The notes: generated by a model from the sequence alone, not told the origin. DNA of 64,000 nt from DASTFP01 sp963816855 (GCA_963816855.1 CAWFMA010000007.1:1-64000); one strand, 5' to 3'. Counted from the stretch's first letter, positions 34,743 through 43,962 are shown. Program-made: numbers and translations.

Positions 34743-36332
34743 TTATTCGGCGGGTTGGGGCAGAGCGCCTCCGTGTGCGAGGGACTCTGCGGGTTTCGGT
34801 TCAGCCACTGCGAGTTTGGCGCACCCCGCAAATAAGGCCGCCACCACCAGGTAGCTGAGCGCCACACTTGGGTCGCCTGCGATACCAATCTGGTGCCCGT
34901 GCATAAAGCCAAAGAAGGTCAGGATCGCCCCGGCCAGCGCGAAACCAGCCGCCTTCATGAAGTTTCTGTCGATTACACAGACCGCGACGGCACCGAGAAT
35001 CAATCCCCCCAGGATCGACCCTCCTCCAAGGACTTCAAGCCCCCGATAAAGGACGCCCTGGTCCTTCATTTTTGCGGCGAGTTGCTCGGTAACGGCGAAT
35101 GTTCCCGCGGCGGCGAGGACTCCGTTCATAAGGGTGACCGCCCAGTGCGCGAGGTGCGGAGTGAGAGCGAGAATTATCGCCGGAGCGTGCCTCTTTGGGG
35201 TTTCCTGAAACGCTTGGGAGCCGATAAGCATTCCGATGTAGAGGAGGATCGGGAGGATCGCGACGGTCGGAACAAGCGCGAGCATGAGAGAGATCGTGCC
35301 GAACCAGCACAACAGGATCACCGCGATTCCCGTCGCCGCCGAGTAGCCGATTCTTCCGCCCATGGCCTTCCATCCGGGATGACCAATATACACCGCATTG
35401 ATGAATGGGTTCCCCATCAGACAGCCGATGAGGCTGACCACGCCGTCAGCGGTCAACACCCGGGTGGTCGGGAATTCGTCGCCGGCCACGGCGGCGCTTT
35501 CCACGTTGTCCAACGCCTCGACCAGGTCATAGATGCCGAAGGGGATGGCGGTAACCAGAATCACACCAAGAAACTCGAAGCCGGAGAATACATGGCCCAC
35601 CGCCGGAATCGGAACGCGGAAGCCGAAATTTGCCACTGCGTCAGCCAACCCCTTGATGCTCATCCCCCCATAGTTCAGGCCCGCCGCCGTCGAAAGCCAA
35701 GCGATGAGGGTGCCGGCGGCAATCGCCACCAATCCGGCGGGAATGCCCCGGTATTTGACGCCGCCAAACCAGCTCAGCAAAATGATCGCAAAGCAAATGA
35801 TGCCGATCAGCGGCGTGGTGAACATTTGGACCGCGGGAGCCATTGAAATAAAGGTGATCGAAACCCCTGCGAGTGTGCCCAGCAGCGCGGCCCGCGGGGT
35901 GATCCTTCGAATCACCGGGCCGACAAATCCCCCCAACATCAGCACAAAACTCTGGATAAATACCCAGGTGAGCCCGGCTTCCCAGCCTTTGATCGGATCA
36001 CCCGTGGAAAGCGCGATCGGAAGCATGATCACGAAGGTGACTACGAACATGTGCGGCACGCTGATCCCCGAGGGCAAAGCGCAAACGTCGGCGCGCCCGG
36101 TCTGCTTCGCCAAGCGGTAAGCCAGCCAGGCGTAATAGATTGTCGAGAGACAGAGCATCAGGCCCGTGGCCGGCAGAATACGGCCGAAGACGATATCATC
36201 CGGGACCTTCAGAACGAAGCGCAGCAGAGCCGTCAACGTAAGCAAGTTGACAAGGATGTTGGTGCCAAAGCCGAAAAATGCGTTCCAGTCTCCGGGCACC
36301 CAAAGTTTTGGCTTCGTCGTTGTCGTCTTCAT
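34743..36332 (-). CDS. NCS2-family nucleobase permease
   Basis: A 529-residue inner-membrane transporter with about 12-14 hydrophobic helices. The family is indicated by the N-terminal PGDWNAFFGFGTNILVNLLTL, the repeat-like YYAWLAYRLAKQTGRADVCALPSG, GIPAGLVAIAAGTLIAWLS, and a QxxExxD-like DLVEALDNVESAAVAGDEFP with GNPFINAVYIGHPGWKAMGG. This resembles the AzgA-like branch (adenine/guanine/xanthine permeases). It is upstream of and in the same orientation as an isochorismatase-fold hydrolase, so it may import the nucleobase, ureide or triazine breakdown product that the hydrolases use. Confidence 0.82.
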   Translation of the reverse strand: MKTTTTKPKLWVPGDWNAFFGFGTNILVNLLTLTALLRFVLKVPDDIVFGRILPATGLMLCLSTIYYAWLAYRLAKQTGRADVCALPSGISVPHMFVVTFVIMLPIALSTGDPIKGWEAGLTWVFIQSFVLMLGGFVGPVIRRITPRAALLGTLAGVSITFISMAPAVQMFTTPLIGIICFAIILLSWFGGVKYRGIPAGLVAIAAGTLIAWLSTAAGLNYGGMSIKGLADAVANFGFRVPIPAVGHVFSGFEFLGVILVTAIPFGIYDLVEALDNVESAAVAGDEFPTTRVLTADGVVSLIGCLMGNPFINAVYIGHPGWKAMGGRIGYSAATGIAVILLCWFGTISLMLALVPTVAILPILLYIGMLIGSQAFQETPKRHAPAIILALTPHLAHWAVTLMNGVLAAAGTFAVTEQLAAKMKDQGVLYRGLEVLGGGSILGGLILGAVAVCVIDRNFMKAAGFALAGAILTFFGFMHGHQIGIAGDPSVALSYLVVAALFAGCAKLAVAEPKPAESLAHGGALPQPAE

Positions 36333-36362
36333 TGGTGGGTTGATCTCTCCTGATTTGGCTTT

Positions 36363-37040
36363 CTATGCGAGGGCGGCAAGAATTCTGTCGGAGTGGGAAA
36401 CCCACCCGAAAATCCCGCCTTGGGCCTTGATCATCTTCAGGCCCATTTCCTGAAATTCAGGGAAGTAAGAACCGACGCAGTCTTCGGGCACCAGGCAGTC
36501 GTAGCCGCGATCGTTGGCCTCGCGCACGGTGGTGTTCACGCACACCTCGGTGGTGATCCCGGTCACCACCAGTTGGCGGATTCCGCGATTTTGCAGGATG
36601 GCATGGAGGTCCGTGGCGAAAAACGCCCCCTTGCCGGGTTTGTCGATCACCGGCTCGCCGGGAGCCGGGTAAAGCTCCGGAATGATGTCGTGACCGGCCT
36701 CCCCGCGAATAAGAATGCGGCCCATCGGGCCCGGATCCCCTATCGACGTCTTGCTCCGGCCGCGGCTCTTCTTGGCGGGCGGCAAATCGGCCAAGTCAGG
36801 GCGGTGTCCTTCTCGGGTATGGATCACGGCAAGACCTGCCTTCCGCCAAACTTCGAGCAATCGCCGGTTCGGCTCGATCGTGCGCCGCAACTGGCCGACA
36901 TCGTTGCCCAGCATTTCTCCGAAACCTCCCGATTCGAGGAAATCGCGTTGCATGTCGATGATGAGGAGAGCGCACTCGGCAGGCCGAAATTCGTAGGGAT
37001 ACGGCTCAGCGTCGATGGTCGAACGGGATCCGTTGGTCAT
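36363..37040 (-). CDS. isochorismatase-fold cysteine hydrolase, biuret-hydrolase-like paralog
   Basis: A 225-residue amidase of the isochorismatase/N-carbamoylsarcosine amidase fold. The triad is visible: Asp in LLIIDMQRDF, Lys in IDKPGKGAFFATDL, and Cys in GITTEVCVNTTVREANDRGY. HTREGHRPDLADLP, GDPGPMGRILIRGEAG and LVPEDCVGSYFP are shared with its divergent neighbour at 37148. It differs from biuret hydrolase at several substrate-loop positions (for example SYFPEFQ in place of ATDHGNH), so it may act on a related ureide. It is transcribed toward the permease gene and 30 bases from it. Confidence 0.82.
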   Translation of the reverse strand: MTNGSRSTIDAEPYPYEFRPAECALLIIDMQRDFLESGGFGEMLGNDVGQLRRTIEPNRRLLEVWRKAGLAVIHTREGHRPDLADLPPAKKSRGRSKTSIGDPGPMGRILIRGEAGHDIIPELYPAPGEPVIDKPGKGAFFATDLHAILQNRGIRQLVVTGITTEVCVNTTVREANDRGYDCLVPEDCVGSYFPEFQEMGLKMIKAQGGIFGWVSHSDRILAALA

Positions 37041-37147
37041 GATCTGGGTTGCTCGGCGGTTGAAATTTCAAGCACATTCCGTACCAGTTGGACGCACGGC
37101 AATTGCCCCGCGAAAGGTGCATCCTTGGCATCTGACTTGCTGCCGGT

Positions 37148-37843
37148 ATGAAGCTCGTGCCTATGAAATATGTTGGATCAGATCCCTACCCCTGGCCATG
37201 GAATGGCGAATTGCGTCCTGAAAACACCGCCTTGTTGGTCATTGATATGCAGACTGACTTTTGTGGGATTGGCGGATATGTCGACAAGATGGGTTATGAC
37301 GTGTCGCTGACTCGAGCGCCGATCCAGCCGATCCGCAAGGTGCTGGATGCCGCGCGTCCTCGGGGCTTTCACATCATGCACACCCGTGAAGGGCATCGGC
37401 CCGATCTTTCCGATCTTCCTGCCAACAAGCGTTGGCGCAGCCGCCGCATCGGGGCGGGAATCGGGGATCCGGGCCCCTGCGGACGAATTCTCACTCGCGG
37501 CGAGCCGGGTTGGGATATCATCGAGGAGTTGGCGCCATTGGACGGCGAGGCGGTGATCGACAAACCGGGGAAAGGTTCGTTCTATGCGACAGACCTGGAC
37601 ATGCTCTTGAGGCAGAAACGCGTTCAGAACCTTGTCCTGGCCGGGATCACCACGGACGTCTGTGTGCACACGACGATGCGTGAGGCCAACGATCGGGGCT
37701 ACGAATGTTTGATCTTGTCGGATTGCACCGGCGCCACCGACCACGGCAATCACCTTGCCGCGCTGAAAATGGTGCAAATGCAGGGTGGAGTTTTCGGGGC
37801 GGTGGCGGCCTCCCAAGCCTTTATCGCCGCGATCTGCGATTAG
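37148..37843 (+). CDS. biuH: probable biuret amidohydrolase
   Basis: Isochorismatase-fold hydrolase of 231 residues. Expected triad residues are Asp33 (LLVIDMQTDF), Lys142 (DKPGKGSFYATDL) and Cys172 (GITTDVCVHTTMREANDRGY). The stretches DPYPWPWNGELRPENTAL, HTREGHRPDLSDLPANKRWR, IGAGIGDPGPCGRILTRGEP and GATDHGNHLAALKMVQMQGG agree closely with what I know of characterised biuret hydrolases from rhizobia, which split biuret to allophanate and ammonia. No cyanuric acid hydrolase or allophanate hydrolase is in the window. A cupin follows 47 bases later in the same direction. Confidence 0.72.
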   Translation: MKLVPMKYVGSDPYPWPWNGELRPENTALLVIDMQTDFCGIGGYVDKMGYDVSLTRAPIQPIRKVLDAARPRGFHIMHTREGHRPDLSDLPANKRWRSRRIGAGIGDPGPCGRILTRGEPGWDIIEELAPLDGEAVIDKPGKGSFYATDLDMLLRQKRVQNLVLAGITTDVCVHTTMREANDRGYECLILSDCTGATDHGNHLAALKMVQMQGGVFGAVAASQAFIAAICD

Positions 37844-37890
37844 GCGCGTCTCTGCACCTTCCCGGAGAGGGCTCTTCGAGCAATTGAGCA

Positions 37891-38295
37891 ATGGGAAATT
37901 TCCTGGAACCTGATCCGGCGGCGCGTTTCGCGCGCCTGGAACTGACGAACTTGTTTCACCTCTCCGAGCACCCGGACGAGATTTCGTGGAAGCCGTTTCG
38001 CGAGGGAATCGAGATTCATCGGCTCTACGGGGACGGTGTGACCGGGCCCACGGCCGCCTTGATCCGGTTTCTCCGGAAGAGCAAGGTTCCGATGCATGAG
38101 CATCTTGGCTACGAGCACATCCTTGTCTTGTCCGGATCTCAGCGGGATCAGAACACCACGGCTGCGCCTGGCACCTTGATGATCAATCCGCCCGGCACTC
38201 GACACAGCATCGTGGGCGAGGCGGGCTGTATCGTGCTCGCGATTTACGAGAAGCCAGTGAGGTTCGAGGCGGGCGAGGGTCACGGGGACGGCTGA
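37891..38295 (+). CDS. cupin-domain protein
   Basis: A 134-residue single cupin of the ChrR-like type. Motif 1 is MHEHLGYEHILVLSG, with metal ligands His, His and Glu/His, and motif 2 is INPPGTRHSIVGEAGCIVLAIYE. The N-terminus has EISWKPFREGIEIHRLYGDG. It probably binds a divalent metal. Its position just after the biuret-hydrolase-like gene suggests either a sensor or an isomerase/hydrolase step in the same nitrogen pathway. Confidence 0.72.
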   Translation: MGNFLEPDPAARFARLELTNLFHLSEHPDEISWKPFREGIEIHRLYGDGVTGPTAALIRFLRKSKVPMHEHLGYEHILVLSGSQRDQNTTAAPGTLMINPPGTRHSIVGEAGCIVLAIYEKPVRFEAGEGHGDG

Positions 38296-38417
38296 TTTCC
38301 GCCGGACCTTCGAGGTTCGCTCGCGGCTTGACGGAAACCGGAGCGCGACGCAAATAAGCCTTTGCCGGCTACGCCTGCTTGTGTAGCTTTCGCAACCCCA
38401 ACCTCTAACACAATATC

Positions 38418-39401
38418 ATGGGCAGGATTTACAACAACATCGTCGAAACAGTCGGTCGCACGCCGCTGGTCCGACTCAACAAGGTCACCCAAGGCCTCAA
38501 CGCAACGATCGCGCTCAAGTGCGAGTTCTTCAATCCGCTCGGCAGCGTCAAGGACCGCATTGGCATGTCGATGATCGAAGACGCTGAAAAACAGGGCATT
38601 CTGACGCCAGAAACGGTGATTGTTGAACCGACGAGCGGCAATACCGGTATTGCTCTTGCTTTCGTGGCGGCGGCCAAGGGGTACAAGCTCGTGCTGACCA
38701 TGCCGGAAACCATGAGCCTTGAAAGGAGGACCTTGCTGGCGATGCTTGGCGCCAAACTCGTTCTTACTCCGGGGGTCGAAGGGATGAAGGGGGCGATTGC
38801 GCGCGCCGAGCAGATCGTAAAGGAGACGCCAAATGCCTGGATCCCGCAGCAATTCAACAATCCTTCGAATCCGGAGATCCACCGCCAGACCACGGCGGAA
38901 GAGATTTGGGAGGATACTGACGGGAAGGTCGATATTCTGGTCTCTGCGGTTGGCACGGGCGGCACGATTAGCGGTTGCGTCGAGGTCATCAGGCCGCGCA
39001 GACCCACCTTCCAGGCGATCGCGGTCGAACCCAAGGATTCCCCGGTTATTTCTCAAACCCTGGCCGGTCAGCCTCTCAAGCCAGGGCCGCACAAGATCCA
39101 GGGCACGGGCGCCGGCTTTGTTCCCAACAACCTGCATCTCAAGAGCGAAAGCGGCGACCCTCAGATTACCGAGTGCATCCAGGTCACCAATGACGATTCC
39201 TTCGTCATGGCGCGCCGCCTCGCCAAGGAGGAAGGAATTCTTGCGGGAATCAGTTCGGGCGCGAACGTCTGGGCGGCCATCGAGGTGGCGAAACGCCCCG
39301 AAAATTCCGGAAAACTTATCGTGACCGTGGCGTGCTCCACCGGGGAGCGCTATCTTAGCACGGCGCTCGCGGAAGCGGCGAGAGCAGAAGTGGGAGGCTG
39401 A
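38418..39401 (+). CDS. cysK: cysteine synthase (O-acetylserine sulfhydrylase)
   Basis: PLP enzyme that makes cysteine from O-acetylserine and sulfide, 327 residues. Lys45 in NPLGSVKDRIG binds PLP. EPTSGNTGIALAFVAAAKGY holds the substrate-binding TSGNTG loop, and VSAVGTGGTISGC binds the cofactor phosphate. The C-terminal GISSGANVWAAIEVAKRPEN is also standard. The intact gene is preceded by a short intergenic region and followed by a TPR protein gene eight bases later. Confidence 0.95.
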   Translation: MGRIYNNIVETVGRTPLVRLNKVTQGLNATIALKCEFFNPLGSVKDRIGMSMIEDAEKQGILTPETVIVEPTSGNTGIALAFVAAAKGYKLVLTMPETMSLERRTLLAMLGAKLVLTPGVEGMKGAIARAEQIVKETPNAWIPQQFNNPSNPEIHRQTTAEEIWEDTDGKVDILVSAVGTGGTISGCVEVIRPRRPTFQAIAVEPKDSPVISQTLAGQPLKPGPHKIQGTGAGFVPNNLHLKSESGDPQITECIQVTNDDSFVMARRLAKEEGILAGISSGANVWAAIEVAKRPENSGKLIVTVACSTGERYLSTALAEAARAEVGG

Positions 39402-39408
39402 CGGCCGG

Positions 39409-40075
39409 ATGGCTCGGAAAAGCGATCCCCCTCCGGCTGACGAGCAGTTGTACGACGCCGGCGGCTTTGAAGCCGAGATCTTTTGGGAAAAGAACCGCTC
39501 GGCGATCCTTTTCGGCGGAGCGATTATTCTGGCGATTGCGCTGGCCGTGGCTCATCTGGCTCATCAGCCGGCAAAGCGCGCGGCGTGCCGCCGAAGAGTT
39601 GTTTGCTGGAGCACGGGATCCAGGCGCCTGGCGCGAAGTCATCGCCAAGTATCCGCAGTCAGCCCCGGCCGCCAACGCCTATTTGTTGCTGGCTCACTCG
39701 CTGCGCGCCGAAGGGAAACTTGAGGAATCTTCCGCCTTGTACCAAAAATTTCTCTCGGTGTTCGCGAGCCGCCCACTGGCCGGAGGCGCCAGGCTCGGGC
39801 TTGCGGAAAATCTTGCCGTGGAGGGCAAACCCGACGAGGCCCTCGCCGCCCTGCGCGATCTGCAAGCCAGGGATTCGGGCAGCTTTGTCGCGCCGTTCGC
39901 CACCCTCCTGGAGGGCCGGGCCTTGATTCGCATGGGAAAGATGGAAGAGGCCCGGAAAGTCCTCGCGAACGCCGTTTCGACTTATCCGCAGTCTCCTGCG
40001 GGCAATGCGGCGGGAACTCAGTTGGATGCCATCGTGCCGTTTCTTCCCCCTGGATCGCCCGCGGCGATTCAGTAG
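39409..40075 (+). pseudogene. TPR membrane protein (YfgM/BamD-like layout), one frame break
   Basis: The first frame has a cytosolic leader (MARKSDPPPADEQLYDAGGF) and a membrane helix (AILFGGAIILAIALAVAHLA). Near 39580 the frame must change by one base (AAGCGCGCGGCGTGCC) to reach RRAAEELFAG, AWREVIAKYPQSAPAANAYL, YQKFLSVFASRPLAGGARLG and further TPR helices, ending at 40075. The rebuilt protein has about 220 residues: one N-terminal anchor and tandem TPRs, the layout of YfgM-type periplasmic chaperone partners. The break may be a sequencing deletion. Confidence 0.65.
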
Positions 40076-40860
40076 GCGGCGGGAAGCGAGTCGATGAAAA
40101 ACGGGCCTTCGCATTCGCCATCTTCCATGAGCTTCCCTCGCTTGCGAGGGCGAACGGTGCTCTCCGCGAGGAGGATTCCACCGTCCTCGACGATCACCGA
40201 TTTCGCCGCGATCCGGCCTTCGATGAGTCCTCCCTTGGTGATCAAAATCTCGCCTCCACATTCGAATGTTCCGCCCGCCTGGCCGTGGACCGTAAGGTTT
40301 CCGGCCCTGACGGGCGACGTGAATTCCAGACGGGCCCGGCGCTCGATAACAATTGAGCCCGCAACCATCTGGCAACTGATCCGTCGCGAACCGGCGAGCG
40401 TAAGCGTCGTCTCGCAAACCAGAGTGCCGGTCACCCGTCCATCGACGAACGCCTCGCTACAAATGGTCAGGGCGCTGGAAAGGTGGCCGGACGGCGTCAC
40501 CGTCAACTTGCCCCGGGTGTCGATCGGTTTGGAAGCGATTGACGAGATTGTGACGTCAGAAAGATTAATCGTCGCGTTGCAGTTCGGGCAGAAGGTTGTC
40601 AGGGCATGGCCGGACACCTCGTGCGTCCCGCCGCAATGATGGCAAACGATCTTACGGCCGGGAGGCAGATGGGGTTGTTCCCCGCCCCTCCGTTGGCCGC
40701 GCTGGAACCGCCAGGCAGGCGCCCTGCTCGCCGGATTCGCCTTGGCCTCGTAGTGCTTTCCGCAACCGCGGCAATAGGTGGAGATGAGATGCTCGGGTTC
40801 GTCCTGAACAAATCCGCAATGCGGGCAGCGGAAAGGCGCCTTGCGCGGAGCGGTCGGCAT
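40069..40860 (-). CDS. bactofilin-family protein with two zinc ribbons
   Basis: A 263-residue protein. Two N-terminal zinc ribbons are visible: CPHCGFVQDEPEHL with YCRGCG, and CHHCGGTHEVSGHAL with FCPNC. A right-handed beta-helix of bactofilin type follows (GHLSSALTICSEAFVDGRVTG, AGNLTVHGQAGGTFECGGE, GGLIEGRIAAKSVIVEDGG). Bactofilins polymerise into membrane-linked cytoskeletal filaments. The zinc ribbons are an addition to the basic bactofilin core. It lies six bases downstream of a plain bactofilin in the same direction. Confidence 0.75.
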   Translation of the reverse strand: MPTAPRKAPFRCPHCGFVQDEPEHLISTYCRGCGKHYEAKANPASRAPAWRFQRGQRRGGEQPHLPPGRKIVCHHCGGTHEVSGHALTTFCPNCNATINLSDVTISSIASKPIDTRGKLTVTPSGHLSSALTICSEAFVDGRVTGTLVCETTLTLAGSRRISCQMVAGSIVIERRARLEFTSPVRAGNLTVHGQAGGTFECGGEILITKGGLIEGRIAAKSVIVEDGGILLAESTVRPRKRGKLMEDGECEGPFFIDSLPAAY

Positions 40861-40866
40861 TACAGC

Positions 40867-41307
40867 TTATGCGCTGATCGAAATAGGAGAAATCTTGCGG
40901 GCGAGGTCGTCGGCGACTGATCCGGCGCGATCGGCCTTGGATTTCGGAGTCACCTCCGACTTTCCTATGAAGATCGCGCCTTCCTCGATGATCATCCGGG
41001 CGGCTTTCAGATCGCCGTTGAGTTCCGCCGAGGACTTGAGTTCGCAGCGTTCGGTCACGGCGATGTTGCCCGTGACCGTGCCGTAGACCACGATCGATTT
41101 CGCCTTGAGTTCGCCGCGGACGTGGGCGTTCTCGCCCACTGTCAGGCTTCCGCCGTCGGAGATGATTTCCCCCTCAAGCTTTCCATCAAAATTGAGTTCG
41201 GTCTCAAACTTGAGCGTTCCCTTGATGTCGATATCGCTGCCGAGAAGGTGCTTTGATGAAGTGCCGTTGTCGGGCCCGTTGCTGCCAGTCAGGTTGTTGA
41301 GATTCAT
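40867..41307 (-). CDS. bactofilin
   Basis: A 146-residue polymer-forming cytoskeletal protein. A flexible N-terminus (about 20 residues, LLGSDIDIKGTLKFE entry) leads to the DUF583 beta-helix with its roughly 18-residue turns: FDGKLEGEIISDGGSLTVGE, AHVRGELKAKSIVVYGTVTG, ERCELKSSAELNGDLKAARM. Bactofilins shape cells or position wall enzymes. It is probably co-transcribed with the zinc-ribbon bactofilin that follows. Confidence 0.85.
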   Translation of the reverse strand: MNLNNLTGSNGPDNGTSSKHLLGSDIDIKGTLKFETELNFDGKLEGEIISDGGSLTVGENAHVRGELKAKSIVVYGTVTGNIAVTERCELKSSAELNGDLKAARMIIEEGAIFIGKSEVTPKSKADRAGSVADDLARKISPISISA

Positions 41308-41351
41308 AGGGAGCCTCCAACTCTATCCGCTCTTCCCGGTCGGTCAATCCC

Positions 41352-42809
41352 TCAACTCGCAGGGGGGGAGGAGACCACTTTGTGGCCGCCCGGCAGCACC
41401 ACGGCGGACTCCGGAGAGATTCCCGCCAGTTGCTCGGCAGGGTAGAGCCATATTTCGCTGAGAGTGGGATGATAGTGCGGAATTGTGGCGAGCTGTCCGG
41501 CCGTTGCTCGAAAGCGCATGGCGACGACGACCTCATGGATCAGGGTCGCCGCGTCCGGGCCGGCGACAGAGCCGCCAAGGATCTCCCGCGTGGACTTGTC
41601 GGCCACGAGTTTTACAAAGCCGTCCGTCTCACCGATGACCATCGACTTTCCGTGATCGCAAAATGGATACGTTGCCACGAGGTAGGGGAGCCCTTTGGCT
41701 TCCGCCTCGGTCTGCGAGAGGCCCACCGTGGCCACCTGGGGCTCGGTGAAAACGACGAAAAGTTTCAGCCGGTAATCCATGGACTCAAAGTTTGAATCGC
41801 CCTTGAGCAGGCGAACCGCGTTTCGCGCGGCACGCTCGCCCTGTTCCACCGCGAGATGCACAATTTCGAAAGGTCCCGAGCAATCCCCGGCTGCGAAGAT
41901 GTGCGGCATCGAAGTCTGTTGGTGCGAATTCACCGCGATCGCGCCGTCTTGGACTCTTGCCCCCGCCTTTTCAAGGCCCAGTCGATGGATGTTCGGCTCC
42001 CTTCCGAGCGCGTTCAGGATTGCCGTCGCCTCGACCGTTTTCGCGGATCCTTCGTGCTCGAAGATCACGTGGCGCGCGTCGCCGGTTCGCTCGAGGCGAA
42101 CGATCTTCGTTTTTGTGAAGATCTGCATCCCCCGTTTGCGAAAGGCGTCTTCCACCACTTTCGCGAGGTCGGCGTCGATGCCTTTGAGCAGTTGGGCGCT
42201 GCGTTGGATGATCGTGACGCGGGATCCAAGCGCCTCCAGGTAGTGGGCGAACTCGAGCGCGACCGGGCCTCCGCCAAGAACGAGGATCGAGTCCGGAATT
42301 TGCGTCAGGTTCAGGGCATCGTCACTGGTGAGACATCCAGCCTCGTCAAGACCCGGGATTTCGGGAACGCTGATGATCGAACCGGTTGAAATGAGAAACG
42401 ATCTCGCCGACAACAGTTTCTCGGACCCCGTGAGTTCTTTTACCTGGAGCGTGTTTTCGTCGAGGAAGGTGGCGGTGCCGCGAACGAAGTCGAATCCTCC
42501 CTCCTGCAACTGCTCCCGCCGATGGTCTGCGAACTCCGAGACCAGGCGCTGTTTCCTGGCGACGATCTCCCCGGCGTCGAATCCAATTTGTCCCGCCCGC
42601 AATCCAAATTCGCGGGCGTGTCTGATCGCGCGCAGCCTGTTGGCGGATTCGATGACTGTCTTGCTCGGCATGCAACCCCGCAAGATGCACAGCCCGCCGA
42701 CAGTCGCCCCTCCCTCGACGACACAGGTTTTCATCCCCAGATCGAATGCCGTTCGGGCTCCTGCGTAGCCCGCGCTCCCTCCGCCAACGACCACAAAATC
42801 GTAGTTCAT
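41352..42809 (-). CDS. FAD-dependent pyridine nucleotide-disulfide oxidoreductase
   Basis: Class I flavoprotein disulfide reductase of 485 residues from ATG 42809 (an upstream ATG at 42863 is possible). FAD site DFVVVGGGSAGYAGA, redox-active disulfide GGLCILRGCMPSK (Cys-x4-Cys), NAD site SILVLGGGPVALEFAHYLE, second FAD motif HIFAAGDC, and a C-terminal catalytic His in IPHYHPTLSEIW. The family includes dihydrolipoamide dehydrogenase, mercuric reductase and trypanothione-like reductases. It could be the E3 for the E1/E2 operon 7 kb upstream. The sequence alone does not decide the substrate. Confidence 0.78.
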   Translation of the reverse strand: MNYDFVVVGGGSAGYAGARTAFDLGMKTCVVEGGATVGGLCILRGCMPSKTVIESANRLRAIRHAREFGLRAGQIGFDAGEIVARKQRLVSEFADHRREQLQEGGFDFVRGTATFLDENTLQVKELTGSEKLLSARSFLISTGSIISVPEIPGLDEAGCLTSDDALNLTQIPDSILVLGGGPVALEFAHYLEALGSRVTIIQRSAQLLKGIDADLAKVVEDAFRKRGMQIFTKTKIVRLERTGDARHVIFEHEGSAKTVEATAILNALGREPNIHRLGLEKAGARVQDGAIAVNSHQQTSMPHIFAAGDCSGPFEIVHLAVEQGERAARNAVRLLKGDSNFESMDYRLKLFVVFTEPQVATVGLSQTEAEAKGLPYLVATYPFCDHGKSMVIGETDGFVKLVADKSTREILGGSVAGPDAATLIHEVVVAMRFRATAGQLATIPHYHPTLSEIWLYPAEQLAGISPESAVVLPGGHKVVSSPPAS

Positions 42810-42911
42810 GCGCGCGGCCGAGTCCGGGACGCCGGAGCGATCACGAGCCGAGTTGGCGGTCATGACGAAATCGGGGACTGCGCCCCTCAGGGCTCCCTGC
42901 CAGGCGGTTGG

Positions 42912-43937
42912 TCAATACGCGGCCTGCGCACCGCGAATATTTTTCTTCTTTATCCAGGGCATCAACGCCCGGAGCCGCGTGCCGGTCTTCTCGATCGGAT
43001 GCTTTTCACCGGCCTTGAGCAACGAATTGTAGCGCTTGTAGCCGCTCTCGTATTCTTTGATCCATTCCCTGGCGAATTTTCCGCTCTGAATATCCTTTAG
43101 CGCGGCCTTCATTCGCTTCTTTACGGAGGCGTCGATGATCTTTGGGCCGATCGAGACGTCTCCCCACTTCGCCGTCTCACTGATGGAAAACCGCATGCCC
43201 GCGATGCCGGATTCGTTCATCAGATCCACGATCAGTTTCAGCTCGTGGAGGCATTCGAAATAGGCCATCTCGGGCGAATAGCCTGCTTCGACGAGTGTTT
43301 CAAACCCTGCCTGGACGAGCGCCGAAGCCCCTCCGCAGAGAACCGTTTGCTCGCCGAAAAGATCGGTTTCGGTCTCTTCCTTGAAGGTCGTCTGAATGAC
43401 CCCGCCGCGAGTTCCGCCAATGCCCTTGGCCCACGCGAGTGCCGTCTTCTTGGCGTTCTTGCCAGGATCCTGATAGACGGCGATGAGGGACGGCACGCCT
43501 TTGCCTTCGGTGAACTGCCTGCGAACGATATGACCGGGGCCCTTGGGGGCAACCATGATCACGTTTACGTCCTTCGGTGGGACGACCGTCTTGAAATGAA
43601 TGCTGAAGCCGTGGGTGAAGAGCAGCGTCTTTCCCTTCGCGAGATGGGGTTCGATATCTTTTCGGTAGGCGGCGGCCTGCTTGGTGTCGGGAATTCCGAC
43701 CATAATGACGTCGGCACGCTTTACCGCCTCTCCCGTGTCGCAGACTTCAAAGCCATAATCCGCCGCCACCTTGCGGCTTTTGCTGCCCGGGTAAAGCCCA
43801 ACGATGACCTTGCATCCGCTGTCCTTCAGATTCAGCGCGTGGGCGTGACCCTGCGAGCCGAAGCCGAGAACAGCGAGGGTCTTGCCTTGGAGAGTTGCGA
43901 GATCGGCGTCTTTGTCGGTGTAAATCTTGGCGGGCAT
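42912..43937 (-). CDS. ilvC: ketol-acid reductoisomerase (class I)
   Basis: NADPH- and Mg-dependent enzyme of valine/isoleucine synthesis, 341 residues. The Rossmann motif is LAVLGFGSQGHAHALNL. The Mg/substrate domain has ETETDLFGEQTVLCGG and a knotted C-terminal domain with YFECLHELKLIVDLM and MRFSISETAKWGD. The length is that of class I enzymes. The ATG at 43937 is the family start. It is last in a minus-strand run, 25 bases behind ilvN. Confidence 0.95.
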   Translation of the reverse strand: MPAKIYTDKDADLATLQGKTLAVLGFGSQGHAHALNLKDSGCKVIVGLYPGSKSRKVAADYGFEVCDTGEAVKRADVIMVGIPDTKQAAAYRKDIEPHLAKGKTLLFTHGFSIHFKTVVPPKDVNVIMVAPKGPGHIVRRQFTEGKGVPSLIAVYQDPGKNAKKTALAWAKGIGGTRGGVIQTTFKEETETDLFGEQTVLCGGASALVQAGFETLVEAGYSPEMAYFECLHELKLIVDLMNESGIAGMRFSISETAKWGDVSIGPKIIDASVKKRMKAALKDIQSGKFAREWIKEYESGYKRYNSLLKAGEKHPIEKTGTRLRALMPWIKKKNIRGAQAAY

Positions 43938-43962
43938 AGCGAGGAGAAAGTCTGGCCAACGT

